Assembly (NCBI GenBank): GCA_900018345.1
Contig: FCNA01000036.1
Coordinates: 1 to 42,573 of the forward strand
DNA length: 42,573 nucleotides
Reading direction: 5' to 3'
Source of the DNA: Clostridiales bacterium CHKCI006
GTDB taxonomy: Bacteria > Bacillota_I > Bacilli_A > Erysipelotrichales > Coprobacillaceae
In this document: positions 8,206 through 15,940 of the stretch, in pieces
Position numbering within the stretch: position 1 is the first letter of the stretch
Layout: each line of letters opens with the position of its first letter
Notes under the pieces: generated by a model
What the model was told of the DNA's origin: nothing
Database searches by the model: none
What the model saw: only the letters and a program-made list of their open reading frames with translations
Position numbers and translations under genes: made by a program

Positions 8206-8276
8206 AAAGTAGTCTTATTGTAACGCAAAATCTAAAGAAAATCAATGACTTTCCAAAAAGGAATGCATTTAGGAAA

Positions 8277-8306
8277 ATAAAAGATTGTCGGAGAGCTCCG
8301 ACAATC
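8277..8306 (-). terminator. Terminator of the nrdG-nrdD-ferritin operon
   Basis: A perfect 11-bp inverted repeat, GATTGTCGGAG/CTCCGACAATC (8283-8306), is followed on the minus strand by TTTTATTTT. Confidence 0.88.
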
Positions 8307-8327
8307 TTTATGAGCATGGTTGATTGC

Positions 8328-8843
8328 TTAATCCAGGGTCAATGAAGGTGCCGTATATGTACGACCGGCTAATTCCTGATCGAGCATATATAAGCTTTTT
8401 GGATCATTGCCAAACAGATCGTATTTCGTAATCATATCATGTGCATTCTTTTCTTCTTCGCCCTGTTCTTTGACAAACCAGTCTAAGAACTGCATGGTTC
8501 TAAAATCTTTGATATCATAAGCGGCACCATAGATGGTGTGGATCAGGCTTGTGACATATTCTTCATGTTCTAAACCATAGATGAGTGGATCTTTGGCACT
8601 GTGGTAGGTCTTGTCCGGTTTAGCGATGGCCTCAAGCGCCACTTTTTCACTGTTATTTTGCAGGTACTGTAAAAATAACAGGGCATGGTCTCTTTCTTCC
8701 TGGGCCTGGATCATATACCAGTTGGCAAATCCGTCCAATCCGATATCCTTATAGTAATTCGAAAAATCTAAATAGAGGTAAGCGGAATAAAATTCCTTGT
8801 TGATTTGATCGACTAATAATTCAGTCACTTTTGGATCGAGCAT
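8328..8843 (-). CDS. ftnA: Ferritin
   Basis: Bacterial non-haem ferritin of 171 aa, which oxidises Fe2+ and stores it as a mineral core in a 24-subunit shell. The ferroxidase residues are recognisable in NKEFYSAYLYLDFSNY (Glu17 region), QAQEERDHALLF (Glu49/Glu50, His53) and the later VKEQGEEEKNAHDMI (Glu/Gln cluster). ATG 8843 is chosen because AAAGGAG lies 9 bases upstream; the open frame runs further back into nrdD without a ribosome site. It follows nrdD by only 16 bases and shares its operon and terminator. Linking iron storage to the anaerobic reductase and its Fe-S activase is unusual but sensible. Confidence 0.93.
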   Translation of the reverse strand: MLDPKVTELLVDQINKEFYSAYLYLDFSNYYKDIGLDGFANWYMIQAQEERDHALLFLQYLQNNSEKVALEAIAKPDKTYHSAKDPLIYGLEHEEYVTSLIHTIYGAAYDIKDFRTMQFLDWFVKEQGEEEKNAHDMITKYDLFGNDPKSLYMLDQELAGRTYTAPSLTLD

Positions 8844-8859
8844 GTTCAGTCTCCTTTCT

Positions 8860-11244
8860 TTATATATGATGCTGATCGATAAAGGCTTTGATCTCAGAGA
8901 GATTTGCGTATTTTGCAACCTTGCCGTCTTCGACTACGACTAAGGTTGGCGCTTTATAAATTTCATATTCTTTGACTAGTGGCACATTCTTTTCTGCTTC
9001 CATCACGGCATACGGAATGTCCGATTCCTTCAGCATGCGTTTGGCGACACGGCAGTTTGGACAAGTGCTGGTCGTAAAGAGCATGATCTGACTGTTGGAT
9101 GTCTGAGGCTTGACTTCGGTCACGGCTTTGTCCTCTTTAGGCATTTCGGTCTCTTTTTTAGGGGTGAAGCCAGAATGCATCACATCATAGACTTTTCTCT
9201 CTTTAAATTCCTGTGCCTTCCCATCATTCCAGTTTTGAACCGGACGGTAGTAACCGGTAATACGGCTATATACTTCCGTTGTCTTGCCGCATATTGGACA
9301 GGTATACTGTTCACCTGCAAGATAACCATGATCCTTACAAACAGAATAAGTGGGTGAAAGAGTGTAGTAAGGCAGCTCGTAGTTCTCAGCGATCGTTCTG
9401 ACAAGTTTTGCAGCCGCCTGCCAGTTAGGTAATTTCTCACCCAGGAAGGCATGGAAGACCGTACCTGAAGTATACAGCTTCTGCAGCGGATCCTGAATAT
9501 CCAAAGCGGCAAAGATATCATCTGTAAAGCCGACTGGTAAATGGGAACTATTGGTATAGTAAGGGGTGTTGCCGTTTTCGGTGGCTGTGATAATGTCCGG
9601 GAATTTTTCTTTGTCATGCTTAGCAAAACGATAAGCGGTTGATTCGGCCGGCGTTGCCTCTAAATTGTACAGATCTCCATATTCTTCCTGGTAATCAGAT
9701 AAACGTTCACGCATATGATTGAGTACTTCAATGGCAAACTGTTGTGTTTCAGGATGACTCATGTCGGCTCTTAACCATTTCGCATTCAAACCGGCTTCAT
9801 TCATGCCCACCAGTCCGATGGTTGAGAAGTGATTATCGAAGGATCCCAGATAACGTTTGGTATAAGGATAGAGCCCTTCATCCAGCAGCTTGGTAATCAC
9901 GGTTCGTTTCACTTTCAGAGAACGGGCGGAAATATCCATCAGGTAATCCAGACGTTTAAAGAAATCCTTTTTGTCTTTAGCCTGATAGGCAATCTTAGGC
10001 AGGTTGATCGTAACGACACCGACGGAACCAGTGCTTTCACCGCTGCCAAAGTAACCACCGGATTTCTTGCGCAGTTCACGCAGATCTAAACGCAGACGGC
10101 AGCACATGGAACGGACATCGCTAGGCTCCATATCACTATTGATATAGTTCGAGAAATAAGGGGTTCCGTATTTAGAAGTCATCTCAAATAAGAGACGGTT
10201 ATTTTCAGTGTCGGACCAGGCAAAATCCTTGGTGATCGAATAGGTAGGGATCGGATACTGGAATCCGCGGCCGTTGGCATCGCCTTCGATCATGATTTCG
10301 ATAAAGGCCTTGTTGACCATATCCATTTCAGCCTGACAGTCCTTGTATTTAAAATCCATTTCCTTACCGCCGACGATCGCATTCAAATTCGCCAGATCAT
10401 CCGGTACGCGCCAGTCTAAAGTGATGTTCGTGAATGGGGATTGCGTTCCCCAGCGGCTTGGCGTATTGACACCATAAATAAAGGACTCGATGCAACGTTT
10501 GGTTTCTTCATAGCTGAGATGATCGGTCTTGACAAAAGGTGCGAGGTAGGTATCAAAGCTTGAGAAAGCCTGTGCACCGGCCCATTCATTTTGCATGATG
10601 CCTAGAAAATTGACCATCTGATTGCATAATGAGGCTAAATGTTTGGCAGGTTTGGAGGTGATCTTACCTGGAACACCGCCCAGGCCCTCCTGAATCAGCT
10701 GCTTCAATGACCAGCCGGCACAATAGCCTGTCAGCATGGAGAGATCATGAATGTGAATATCGGCATTTCGGTGGGCGGTCGCAATCTCATCATCATAAAT
10801 TTCAGAGAGCCAGTAATTGGCAGTGATCGCTCCGCTGTTGCTGAGGATCAGACCACCCACTGAATAGGTCACGGTTGAGTTTTCTTTGACACGCCAGTCA
10901 TTGACCTTTAAATAATTATCGACGATTTCTTTATAGTTTAAGAGCGCCGATTTGGTGTTGCGGATCTTTTCGCGTTGACGACGATAAAGGATATAGGCTT
11001 TGGCGACATCGCCATATCCGGCTTGGATCAAGGTGTCTTCGACGCTGTCCTGAATATCTTCGACACTGATCATACCATCTTTGATCTTGTCTTCAAAAGC
11101 GCTGGTCACTCTTAAAGCCAGTAAATCAATAATGCTTGGATGATACTCTTTTTGGGTTGCTTCAAAGGCTTTGGTGATGGCTGATGCGATTTTCTGAATA
11201 TTGAATTCGGCAATCGTGCCATCTCTTTTCATCACACGATACAT
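8860..11244 (-). CDS. nrdD: Anaerobic ribonucleoside-triphosphate reductase with fused C-terminal redoxin domain
   Basis: Class III ribonucleotide reductase, which makes dNTPs from NTPs without oxygen using a glycyl radical. Layout of the 794 aa: ATP cone about 1-95 (YRVMKRDGTIAEFNIQKIA); catalytic barrel about 110-640 with radical-relay cysteine in SMCCRLRLD; zinc-site cysteines in CKDHGYL and CPICGK; glycyl-radical motif RITGYYRP (Gly664). After a linker, residues 719-794 form a thioredoxin/glutaredoxin-like domain with CPNC (728-731) and a cis-Pro APTL motif. Ordinary NrdD ends near residue 690. The fused redoxin suggests the thiol-reduced NrdD subclass rather than the formate-using one (inference from family knowledge). 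It sits 16 bases downstream of nrdG in the same operon. Confidence 0.93.
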   Translation of the reverse strand: MYRVMKRDGTIAEFNIQKIASAITKAFEATQKEYHPSIIDLLALRVTSAFEDKIKDGMISVEDIQDSVEDTLIQAGYGDVAKAYILYRRQREKIRNTKSALLNYKEIVDNYLKVNDWRVKENSTVTYSVGGLILSNSGAITANYWLSEIYDDEIATAHRNADIHIHDLSMLTGYCAGWSLKQLIQEGLGGVPGKITSKPAKHLASLCNQMVNFLGIMQNEWAGAQAFSSFDTYLAPFVKTDHLSYEETKRCIESFIYGVNTPSRWGTQSPFTNITLDWRVPDDLANLNAIVGGKEMDFKYKDCQAEMDMVNKAFIEIMIEGDANGRGFQYPIPTYSITKDFAWSDTENNRLLFEMTSKYGTPYFSNYINSDMEPSDVRSMCCRLRLDLRELRKKSGGYFGSGESTGSVGVVTINLPKIAYQAKDKKDFFKRLDYLMDISARSLKVKRTVITKLLDEGLYPYTKRYLGSFDNHFSTIGLVGMNEAGLNAKWLRADMSHPETQQFAIEVLNHMRERLSDYQEEYGDLYNLEATPAESTAYRFAKHDKEKFPDIITATENGNTPYYTNSSHLPVGFTDDIFAALDIQDPLQKLYTSGTVFHAFLGEKLPNWQAAAKLVRTIAENYELPYYTLSPTYSVCKDHGYLAGEQYTCPICGKTTEVYSRITGYYRPVQNWNDGKAQEFKERKVYDVMHSGFTPKKETEMPKEDKAVTEVKPQTSNSQIMLFTTSTCPNCRVAKRMLKESDIPYAVMEAEKNVPLVKEYEIYKAPTLVVVEDGKVAKYANLSEIKAFIDQHHI

Positions 11245-11260
11245 ATCTTTCCCTCTCTTT

Positions 11261-11953
11261 CTATAGACCCCTCAGATATGTATGGGGGATCTTTGTCTGT
11301 AGTCTTTTCTGAAAAAGTAAAATATCTTCACGCGTTGGGGCATGCAGACCTTGTTGAATCACAGTATCCCGATCTTCAAAACATTGAAGATAGTAGGGAC
11401 TATCTCCTTCCAACCAGCTGGCAATGGCCTCGATGGCTTCCATATCATGGAATTCGGCGACCAGCGTTGTCCGAAATTCATAAGGGACCACTCCCTGTTT
11501 TAAAAAGGCTATACTTCTTTGAATTGGGGCGAGATCGAGCTCTTTCAGACCGGCTGTCATGGCATAGCGATCCGGGGCATTCTTAATGTCCATCGCGACA
11601 TAATCGACCAGTTTCTGATTGACCAGTTGCTCCAGGCGTTCGGGGTAGCTGCCATTTGTATCCAGCTTGACTAAATAACCGAGCGCTTTGATCTTGCTGA
11701 TCAAAACAGGCAGATCGGCATGCAGCAAAGGCTCTCCACCACTGATGCAGACCCCTTCCAGGATGCCCTGACGTTTTTTTAAGAGTGAAAAAAAATCGTC
11801 CTCGTCAACAGTCGGTGCCTGGGGATCCACATTGACAAGATCACGGTTATGACAGAACGGACAGCTAAAATTACATCCGCCAAGAAAGATCGTACAGGCT
11901 AGATGTTCCGGATAATCCAGTAAGGTCAGTTTTTGTAATCCCATGATCTTCAT
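11261..11953 (-). CDS. nrdG: Anaerobic ribonucleotide reductase activating protein, radical SAM
   Basis: Radical SAM activase (230 aa) that uses a 4Fe-4S cluster and S-adenosylmethionine to put the glycyl radical onto NrdD. The cluster motif is CNFSCPFC (Cys27, Cys31, Cys34), followed by the GGEPLLH SAM-binding segment. The sequence and length fit the NrdG2-like group (opening MGLQKLTLLDYPE) better than the short E. coli NrdG. ATG 11953 was chosen over an upstream ATG at 11998, because GAGG lies 8 bases before it and the family begins at KIMGLQKL. It leads the nrdG-nrdD-ferritin operon. Confidence 0.92.
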   Translation of the reverse strand: MKIMGLQKLTLLDYPEHLACTIFLGGCNFSCPFCHNRDLVNVDPQAPTVDEDDFFSLLKKRQGILEGVCISGGEPLLHADLPVLISKIKALGYLVKLDTNGSYPERLEQLVNQKLVDYVAMDIKNAPDRYAMTAGLKELDLAPIQRSIAFLKQGVVPYEFRTTLVAEFHDMEAIEAIASWLEGDSPYYLQCFEDRDTVIQQGLHAPTREDILLFQKRLQTKIPHTYLRGL

Positions 11954-11977
11954 TGTGCTCGCCTCTTTTCTAAACTC

Positions 11978-12006
11978 ATTATAGGACCGATCTTTCAAAA
12001 CTTCAA
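11978..12006 (-). promoter_or_regulatory. Promoter of the nrdG-nrdD-ferritin operon
   Basis: On the minus strand TTGAAG (12001-12006), exactly 17 bases, then TATAAT (11978-11983), about 25 bases before the nrdG ATG. I saw no clear NrdR box around it. Confidence 0.78.
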
Positions 12007-12085
12007 CCGGGATGTTTCATTACTGAGCCCTTTTTATTTTGGACTCCGTTTTGACGGACCTTAAATGTTTTTGCCTGAAAATAGC

Positions 12086-12114
12086 TTGACACTAATGCGT
12101 ATCTGTGATAATAG
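12086..12114 (+). promoter_or_regulatory. Orphan promoter-like sequence on the plus strand
   Basis: TTGACA (12086-12091), 17 bases, then TAATAG (12109-12114); alternatively GATAAT with a 15-base spacer. No plus-strand gene follows. A transcript would meet the 12144-12168 hairpin after about 45 bases. It may be chance or a very short RNA. Confidence 0.3.
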
Positions 12115-12143
12115 CGGCATTTGAAAAGGGGATGGCAGCAAAA

Positions 12144-12168
12144 TAAAAAAACGCCTCAAGGCGTTTTT
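12144..12168 (-). terminator. Terminator after the GumN-like lipoprotein gene
   Basis: AAAAACGCC/GGCGTTTTTTT hairpin overlapping the stop codon, with T-rich flanks on both strands, so it can act in both directions. Confidence 0.85.
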
Positions 12169-13054
12169 AGGCAGTCACGAGCTGAAGCGTATAGCCGCTT
12201 TGATCGAGCTTTTCATAGATTCCGCCGGGCAAAGCGAAATGTTCGATGCTGATGACATAGAGACAATCCTCTTGGGCGTTTGTTTCAAGGTGACTGAAGA
12301 TCGGCGCAATGATCTGTGCCTGGGTAAGCGCCAGGTATGTATCTGAACCAAAGGCCTGATAGGTAAGAAGGTGCATAGCAATCTCTTTTTGCAGGGCAGG
12401 GATATCTCCGCTTTGATATGCCTCTTTTAAGGTGTTCAGATATTGATCATAAACGGCTTTATCCTGCATTTCGGCTAAGGTGTAATCCGCACAGCTTTGG
12501 GACAGGGCGACCATATAATCCTGATAATCGGCCAGAGTGAGATAGCTTTGATATTGCTCGCTGCAATAGACCGGTAAAGCCTGCATCAGACTCAATTGCA
12601 GCAAACCTTCCCGATGATTGAGGGCATCCATCTGCCCGTAGAAGGCATTGTATTCACTGAGGTTTTCTTCAAAATACTGATGTCCGATCGTGTCGATCTG
12701 TTCCTGGCTGAACTGGCTGGCATAACAAGCGGCAGGGTAGCCATAGAAATGGTCGAGCGCCGGAGAATTATCTCGGGTCAGTTCATAATAGGCAATGGTG
12801 TGATCCTGGACGTAGGGCAGCCCATAAACCGGTTTGTCGGCTGCCAGGATCGTTTCCATTTCTTCTGAAAAGCTGTTGGCCAGATCATTGGAGCGATAAG
12901 GGTCAGAAACGGCCAGATAGAAGTGCTGATCCTCCCTGGTCACTTCAAAAAGCATTTTTTCATAATCATAGGGATTGTCTGCCGCGTTGCCTTTGGGCTT
13001 TGCCTGACAGCCCAAAAGATTAAAGACAAGACAGCATAGTAAAAAGTAACGCAT
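12167..13054 (-). CDS. Lipoprotein, divergent TraB/GumN-like
   Basis: A 295-aa lipoprotein precursor: a hydrophobic signal ends in the lipobox LLGC (Cys16 lipidated), so the mature protein sits on the outer face of the membrane. The body resembles the TraB/PrgY/GumN fold in pattern: an early strand LFEVTREDQHFYLAVS, then SFSEEMETILAADKPVYGL. Late in the protein LKEAYQSGDIPALQKEI matches the family's W-x2-GD helix, followed by a terminal strand-helix-strand ending GIYEKLDQSGYTLQL. However, the family's GxxH and GxGH motifs are absent (SDP and SIEHF instead), so catalysis is doubtful. The family call is by eye and tentative. It has its own promoter and terminator. Confidence 0.6.
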   Translation of the reverse strand: MRYFLLCCLVFNLLGCQAKPKGNAADNPYDYEKMLFEVTREDQHFYLAVSDPYRSNDLANSFSEEMETILAADKPVYGLPYVQDHTIAYYELTRDNSPALDHFYGYPAACYASQFSQEQIDTIGHQYFEENLSEYNAFYGQMDALNHREGLLQLSLMQALPVYCSEQYQSYLTLADYQDYMVALSQSCADYTLAEMQDKAVYDQYLNTLKEAYQSGDIPALQKEIAMHLLTYQAFGSDTYLALTQAQIIAPIFSHLETNAQEDCLYVISIEHFALPGGIYEKLDQSGYTLQLVTA

Positions 13055-13081
13055 ATTGTTTCTCCTTTATCACTTGCCTTC

Positions 13082-13111
13082 ATTATAGGTGGCGATCACT
13101 GCGTCTGTCAA
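13082..13111 (-). promoter_or_regulatory. Promoter of the GumN-like lipoprotein gene
   Basis: On the minus strand TTGACA (13106-13111), 18 bases, TATAAT (13082-13087), directly after the asnS terminator and 27 bases before the start codon. Confidence 0.8.
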
Positions 13112-13112
13112 A

Positions 13113-13138
13113 CAAAAAAACGTCAGTTGCCTGACGTT
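13113..13138 (-). terminator. Terminator of asnS
   Basis: ACGTCAG, loop GCAA, CTGACGT and a run of T on the minus strand, 5 bases after the asnS stop. Confidence 0.88.
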
Positions 13139-13142
13139 GTGC

Positions 13143-14528
13143 TTAGAGCTTTAAGTTCTTAAAGGTTCTTGGGAATGGCAGGACATCACGGATGTTTTCC
13201 ATACCGGTGATGTACATCAGGAAGCGTTCAAATCCGATCCCGAAACCGGCGTGTGGTGGATTACCATACTGACGGGTCTCCAGGTACCAGTCTAAAGAAT
13301 GACTTTCCAGCATATTCAGCTCTTCCATGCGCGCTTTGAGTTTCTCGTAACGGTATTCACGTGCTGAACCGCCGACCAGTTCACCGATGCCTGGGACCAG
13401 CAGGTCACAAGCGGAAACAGTCTTGCCATCTTCGTTTTGCAGCATGTAGAACGCTTTGATCTCTTTTGGATAGTCCGTGATAAAGACCGGTCCGGCGACG
13501 ATCTTTTCGCAAAGGAAGCGTTCGTGTTCTTTAGCCATATCGATGCCCCAGTAAGGTTCGATCTCAAACTGATCTTTATGGGCCTCTAAGATCTCGATGG
13601 CTTCTGTGTAAGTCATGCGTCTAAAGCTGGAGTCAAGGATATGGGTGAGGCGTTCTTTCAAGCCTTTATCGACAAACTGATTGAAGAAGTCGATCTCTTC
13701 TTTACCGTGTTCCATAACATAACGGATACAGTATTTGATGCAGCTTTCAATCAGGTTCATGTTGTCTTCCAGGGTCGCAAACATGAATTCTGGTTCGATC
13801 ATCCAGAATTCGGCGGCATGCGTCGTCGTGTTGGATGGTTCGGCTCTTAAGACCGGACCAAAGGTGTAGACCTTATTGAAAGCTAAAGCAAACTGTTCGA
13901 CATGGAGCTGTCCGGTGACGTTGATCAAGGCTTTTTTGCCAAAGAAGTCTTTTTCATAGTTGCCGTCTTCACGCGTCGTGAGCACAAAGGTTTCCCCGGC
14001 GCCTTCACCATCATTGGTTGTTACGATTGGGGTGTGCACATAAACGAAATCATTGGACTGGAAAAATTCGTGGAATGCCATCGAAAGCAAAGAACGTACT
14101 TTAAATACCGCCATGAAGGTGTTGGCGCGAGGACGAATATGCGGGATCTCACGCAAGTATTCAAAACTGTGACGCTTTTTTTGCAGCGGATAATCCGAAG
14201 AACATTTAGCGGTGATCTCAAGATGCGTGATATGCATTTCGTAAGGCTGCTTGGCCTGTGGGGTCAAGACGATCTTTCCTTCTACGATCAAGGCATCCCC
14301 GTTGCCAACCTTGCTGCAGCATTCATATTCATGCATATCCAGTTGTTCTTTTTCATAGACCAGCTGTAAAGTAGGAAAGACACTGCCGTCGTTAAAGGCG
14401 ATAAAACCAATCTTTCCGTTGTTGCGGTTTGTACGTGCCCATCCTTTCAGGGTGACCAAGCAACCATCCAATTGACTTTGATCTTCTAAAAAACGGTTTG
14501 TGAGTGCATGTAGTGAGATTTCTTCCAT
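13143..14528 (-). CDS. asnS: Asparaginyl-tRNA synthetase
   Basis: Class IIb aminoacyl-tRNA synthetase (461 aa) that charges tRNA-Asn. An N-terminal OB-fold anticodon-binding domain (about 15-105, LKGWARTNRNNGKIGFIAFNDG) is followed by the class II catalytic domain. Motif 2 is in the FGPVLRAEPSNTTTHAAEF region and motif 3 in GFGIGFERFLMYITG near the C-terminus. VTGQLHVEQFALAF and HAAEFWMIEPE are typical of AsnRS rather than AspRS. AAGGAAGG precedes the ATG. It is controlled by two tandem Asn T-boxes, so expression should rise when tRNA-Asn is uncharged. asnA, 13 kb away, supplies asparagine. Confidence 0.97.
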   Translation of the reverse strand: MEEISLHALTNRFLEDQSQLDGCLVTLKGWARTNRNNGKIGFIAFNDGSVFPTLQLVYEKEQLDMHEYECCSKVGNGDALIVEGKIVLTPQAKQPYEMHITHLEITAKCSSDYPLQKKRHSFEYLREIPHIRPRANTFMAVFKVRSLLSMAFHEFFQSNDFVYVHTPIVTTNDGEGAGETFVLTTREDGNYEKDFFGKKALINVTGQLHVEQFALAFNKVYTFGPVLRAEPSNTTTHAAEFWMIEPEFMFATLEDNMNLIESCIKYCIRYVMEHGKEEIDFFNQFVDKGLKERLTHILDSSFRRMTYTEAIEILEAHKDQFEIEPYWGIDMAKEHERFLCEKIVAGPVFITDYPKEIKAFYMLQNEDGKTVSACDLLVPGIGELVGGSAREYRYEKLKARMEELNMLESHSLDWYLETRQYGNPPHAGFGIGFERFLMYITGMENIRDVLPFPRTFKNLKL

Positions 14529-14549
14529 TTTTTCATCCTTCCTTTCGTT

Positions 14550-14745
14550 AAAAAAACATGAATGATGTAAGGAACGACTTTCGCCGCGGTGCCATCCTCA
14601 TTCATGTTGCCATGCGCTTTATTTCATTCGTTTTAGTTGTGATACATCAGGTGTTCCAGTCTACCAACCACATCTCCTGCTTCCACCCTCCAGGATTCGC
14701 TTGCTGCTTTATGCTAGACCAGTCCGTCAGCCTTACCCAACGATA
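14550..14745 (-). promoter_or_regulatory. Proximal Asn T-box leader of asnS
   Basis: On the minus strand a T-box leader: the stem I segment with GGTGGAAGC, specifier AAC (14653-14655) in GGAACACC, and the antiterminator T-box AGGATGGCACCGCGG (14584-14598). The terminator ACATGAATGA/TCATTCATGT is followed by seven T (14550-14556). TGGC in the T-box complements GCCA, the 3' end expected for tRNA-Asn with discriminator G. Uncharged tRNA-Asn would stabilise the antiterminator and allow asnS transcription. Confidence 0.95.
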
Positions 14746-14748
14746 AAC

Positions 14749-14938
14749 AAAAAACATGAATGATGTAAGGAACGACTTTCGCCGCGGTGCCATCCTCATT
14801 CATGTTGCCATGCGCTTTATTTCATTCATTTCAGTTGTGATACATCAGGTGTTCCAATCAGTCAACCACATCTCCTGCTTCCACCCTCCAGGATTCGCTT
14901 GCTGCTTTATGAATGATCAGTCCTCATGCCGTTGGATT
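14749..14938 (-). promoter_or_regulatory. Distal Asn T-box leader of asnS (tandem copy)
   Basis: A second complete T-box directly upstream of the first, nearly identical over its length: specifier AAC (14851-14853), T-box AGGATGGCACCGCGG (14782-14796), and terminator ACATGAATGA/TCATTCATGT with a six-T run (14749-14754). Differences are concentrated near the 5' part and the apical stem I region. All functional elements are intact, so both units are probably active and must both be opened for readthrough. Confidence 0.95.
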
Positions 14939-14944
14939 AATGCC

Positions 14945-14973
14945 ATTATATAGGCAGATACGTTAAATGTCAA
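14945..14973 (-). promoter_or_regulatory. Promoter of the asnS leader
   Basis: Consensus promoter on the minus strand: TTGACA (14968-14973), 17-base spacer, TATAAT (14945-14950). The start would fall near 14938, right at the 5' end of the distal T-box. No other consensus promoter is visible between the two T-boxes. Confidence 0.9.
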
Positions 14974-15066
14974 TGAAAAATGATTGCCAAAAAGAAAGAA
15001 AAATTGACCGCTTTCATTCTTTTTCAAATTAATACAAAAAGAAGTGAGATTTTGCTGGAAGTATAG

Positions 15067-15072
15067 TATAAT
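15067..15072 (+). promoter_or_regulatory. -10 element of the RpiR-type gene
   Basis: TATAAT 19 bases before the start codon; no good -35 at the expected distance, so it may need an activator. Confidence 0.45.
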
Positions 15073-15091
15073 AAGCGTAGGGTGATTAGGG

Positions 15092-15898
15092 ATGAAGTAT
15101 TTATTTTATCGATTGATTATATATCTGGATACAGCCAGTGAGAATGATACAAACTATAATATTGCCTGGTTTATGGCGAATAACTTTAAACGTGTCGCCA
15201 AGATGGGAATCAGTGAGCTGGCCAAAGCCTGCTTTGTGTCACCGGCAACGATCAGCCGCTTCTGTCGTGCGATCGGATATGAAAATTTTGCACATCTCAA
15301 ACAGGAGTGTACCTTGTATCGTACCAATTCCAATCGTTATACGAGTTTAGCGAACGTGCCTGAAAAAGATATTCTGAAAAATCCTGCCCAGGCCACCAAG
15401 GAATATACCCAAATGGTTGCCAGGACGATTGAAGAGATGAATCAGCATTTGGACTGGCATGAGATCGATGCCTGTTTGAAACTGATTCATGATTCAGACA
15501 ATGTTTCTTTTTTTGGCACCCAGTTTTCTCATAGTGCGGCTCTGCATTTTCAGACAGATCTGATGATGATGGATAAATTTGTGGTTGCACATATGGATGT
15601 CGATCGACAGATAGAATGCGCCAAAGGACTGGATCAGAATGCCGTTGCCATTATTATTTCAGTCAATGGTAACTATGAGCGTACCTGTCCAAAAGCTTTA
15701 AGCTTGATTCGTAAGAGTGGGGCTAAGTCGGTTCTGATCACTTCCAACCCAACGATCGATCTGGTACGTAAGGTCGATCATGTGATTAGGATAGGAGATA
15801 AGGCACATATGAAAATGGGAAAACATACACTGCTGACGGTGATCGAACTGATGGCCTGTCGTTATTTTGCCTTATACTCCCATGAAAACCGCGTTTAA
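15092..15898 (+). CDS. MurR/RpiR family transcriptional regulator
   Basis: A 268-aa regulator with an N-terminal RpiR-type helix-turn-helix (about 25-80: NYNIAWFMANNF, MGISELAKACFVSPATISRF, IGYENFAHLK) and a C-terminal SIS domain (about 110-255) that binds phosphosugars. The SIS core is seen as VSFFGTQFSH and later AIIISVNGNY and SVLITSNPT. Family members sense sugar phosphates and control sugar uptake or catabolism genes. The glycoside hydrolase gene 0.8 kb downstream is a possible target, but a terminator and a nitroreductase gene lie between, so that is only a guess. Confidence 0.87.
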   Translation: MKYLFYRLIIYLDTASENDTNYNIAWFMANNFKRVAKMGISELAKACFVSPATISRFCRAIGYENFAHLKQECTLYRTNSNRYTSLANVPEKDILKNPAQATKEYTQMVARTIEEMNQHLDWHEIDACLKLIHDSDNVSFFGTQFSHSAALHFQTDLMMMDKFVVAHMDVDRQIECAKGLDQNAVAIIISVNGNYERTCPKALSLIRKSGAKSVLITSNPTIDLVRKVDHVIRIGDKAHMKMGKHTLLTVIELMACRYFALYSHENRV

Positions 15899-15919
15899 AC
15901 ACCCACTCGGGTGTTTTTT
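15898..15919 (+). terminator. Terminator after the RpiR-type gene
   Basis: AACACCC, loop ACTC, GGGTGTT followed by TTTT, overlapping the stop codon. Confidence 0.82.
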
Positions 15920-15940
15920 GTTAAATGAAGGAGGGAAAAC

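Noticed and set aside
8860-8918. Ferritin start extended to 8918 inside nrdD
   Set aside because: No ribosome site there, and ferritins begin at the MLDPKV-type start with AAAGGAG upstream at 8843.
14558-14953. Two near-identical plus-strand open frames of about 62-65 codons starting MNDVRNDFRRG
   Set aside because: They are the antisense of the tandem T-box leaders; the conserved sequence is RNA structure, not protein.
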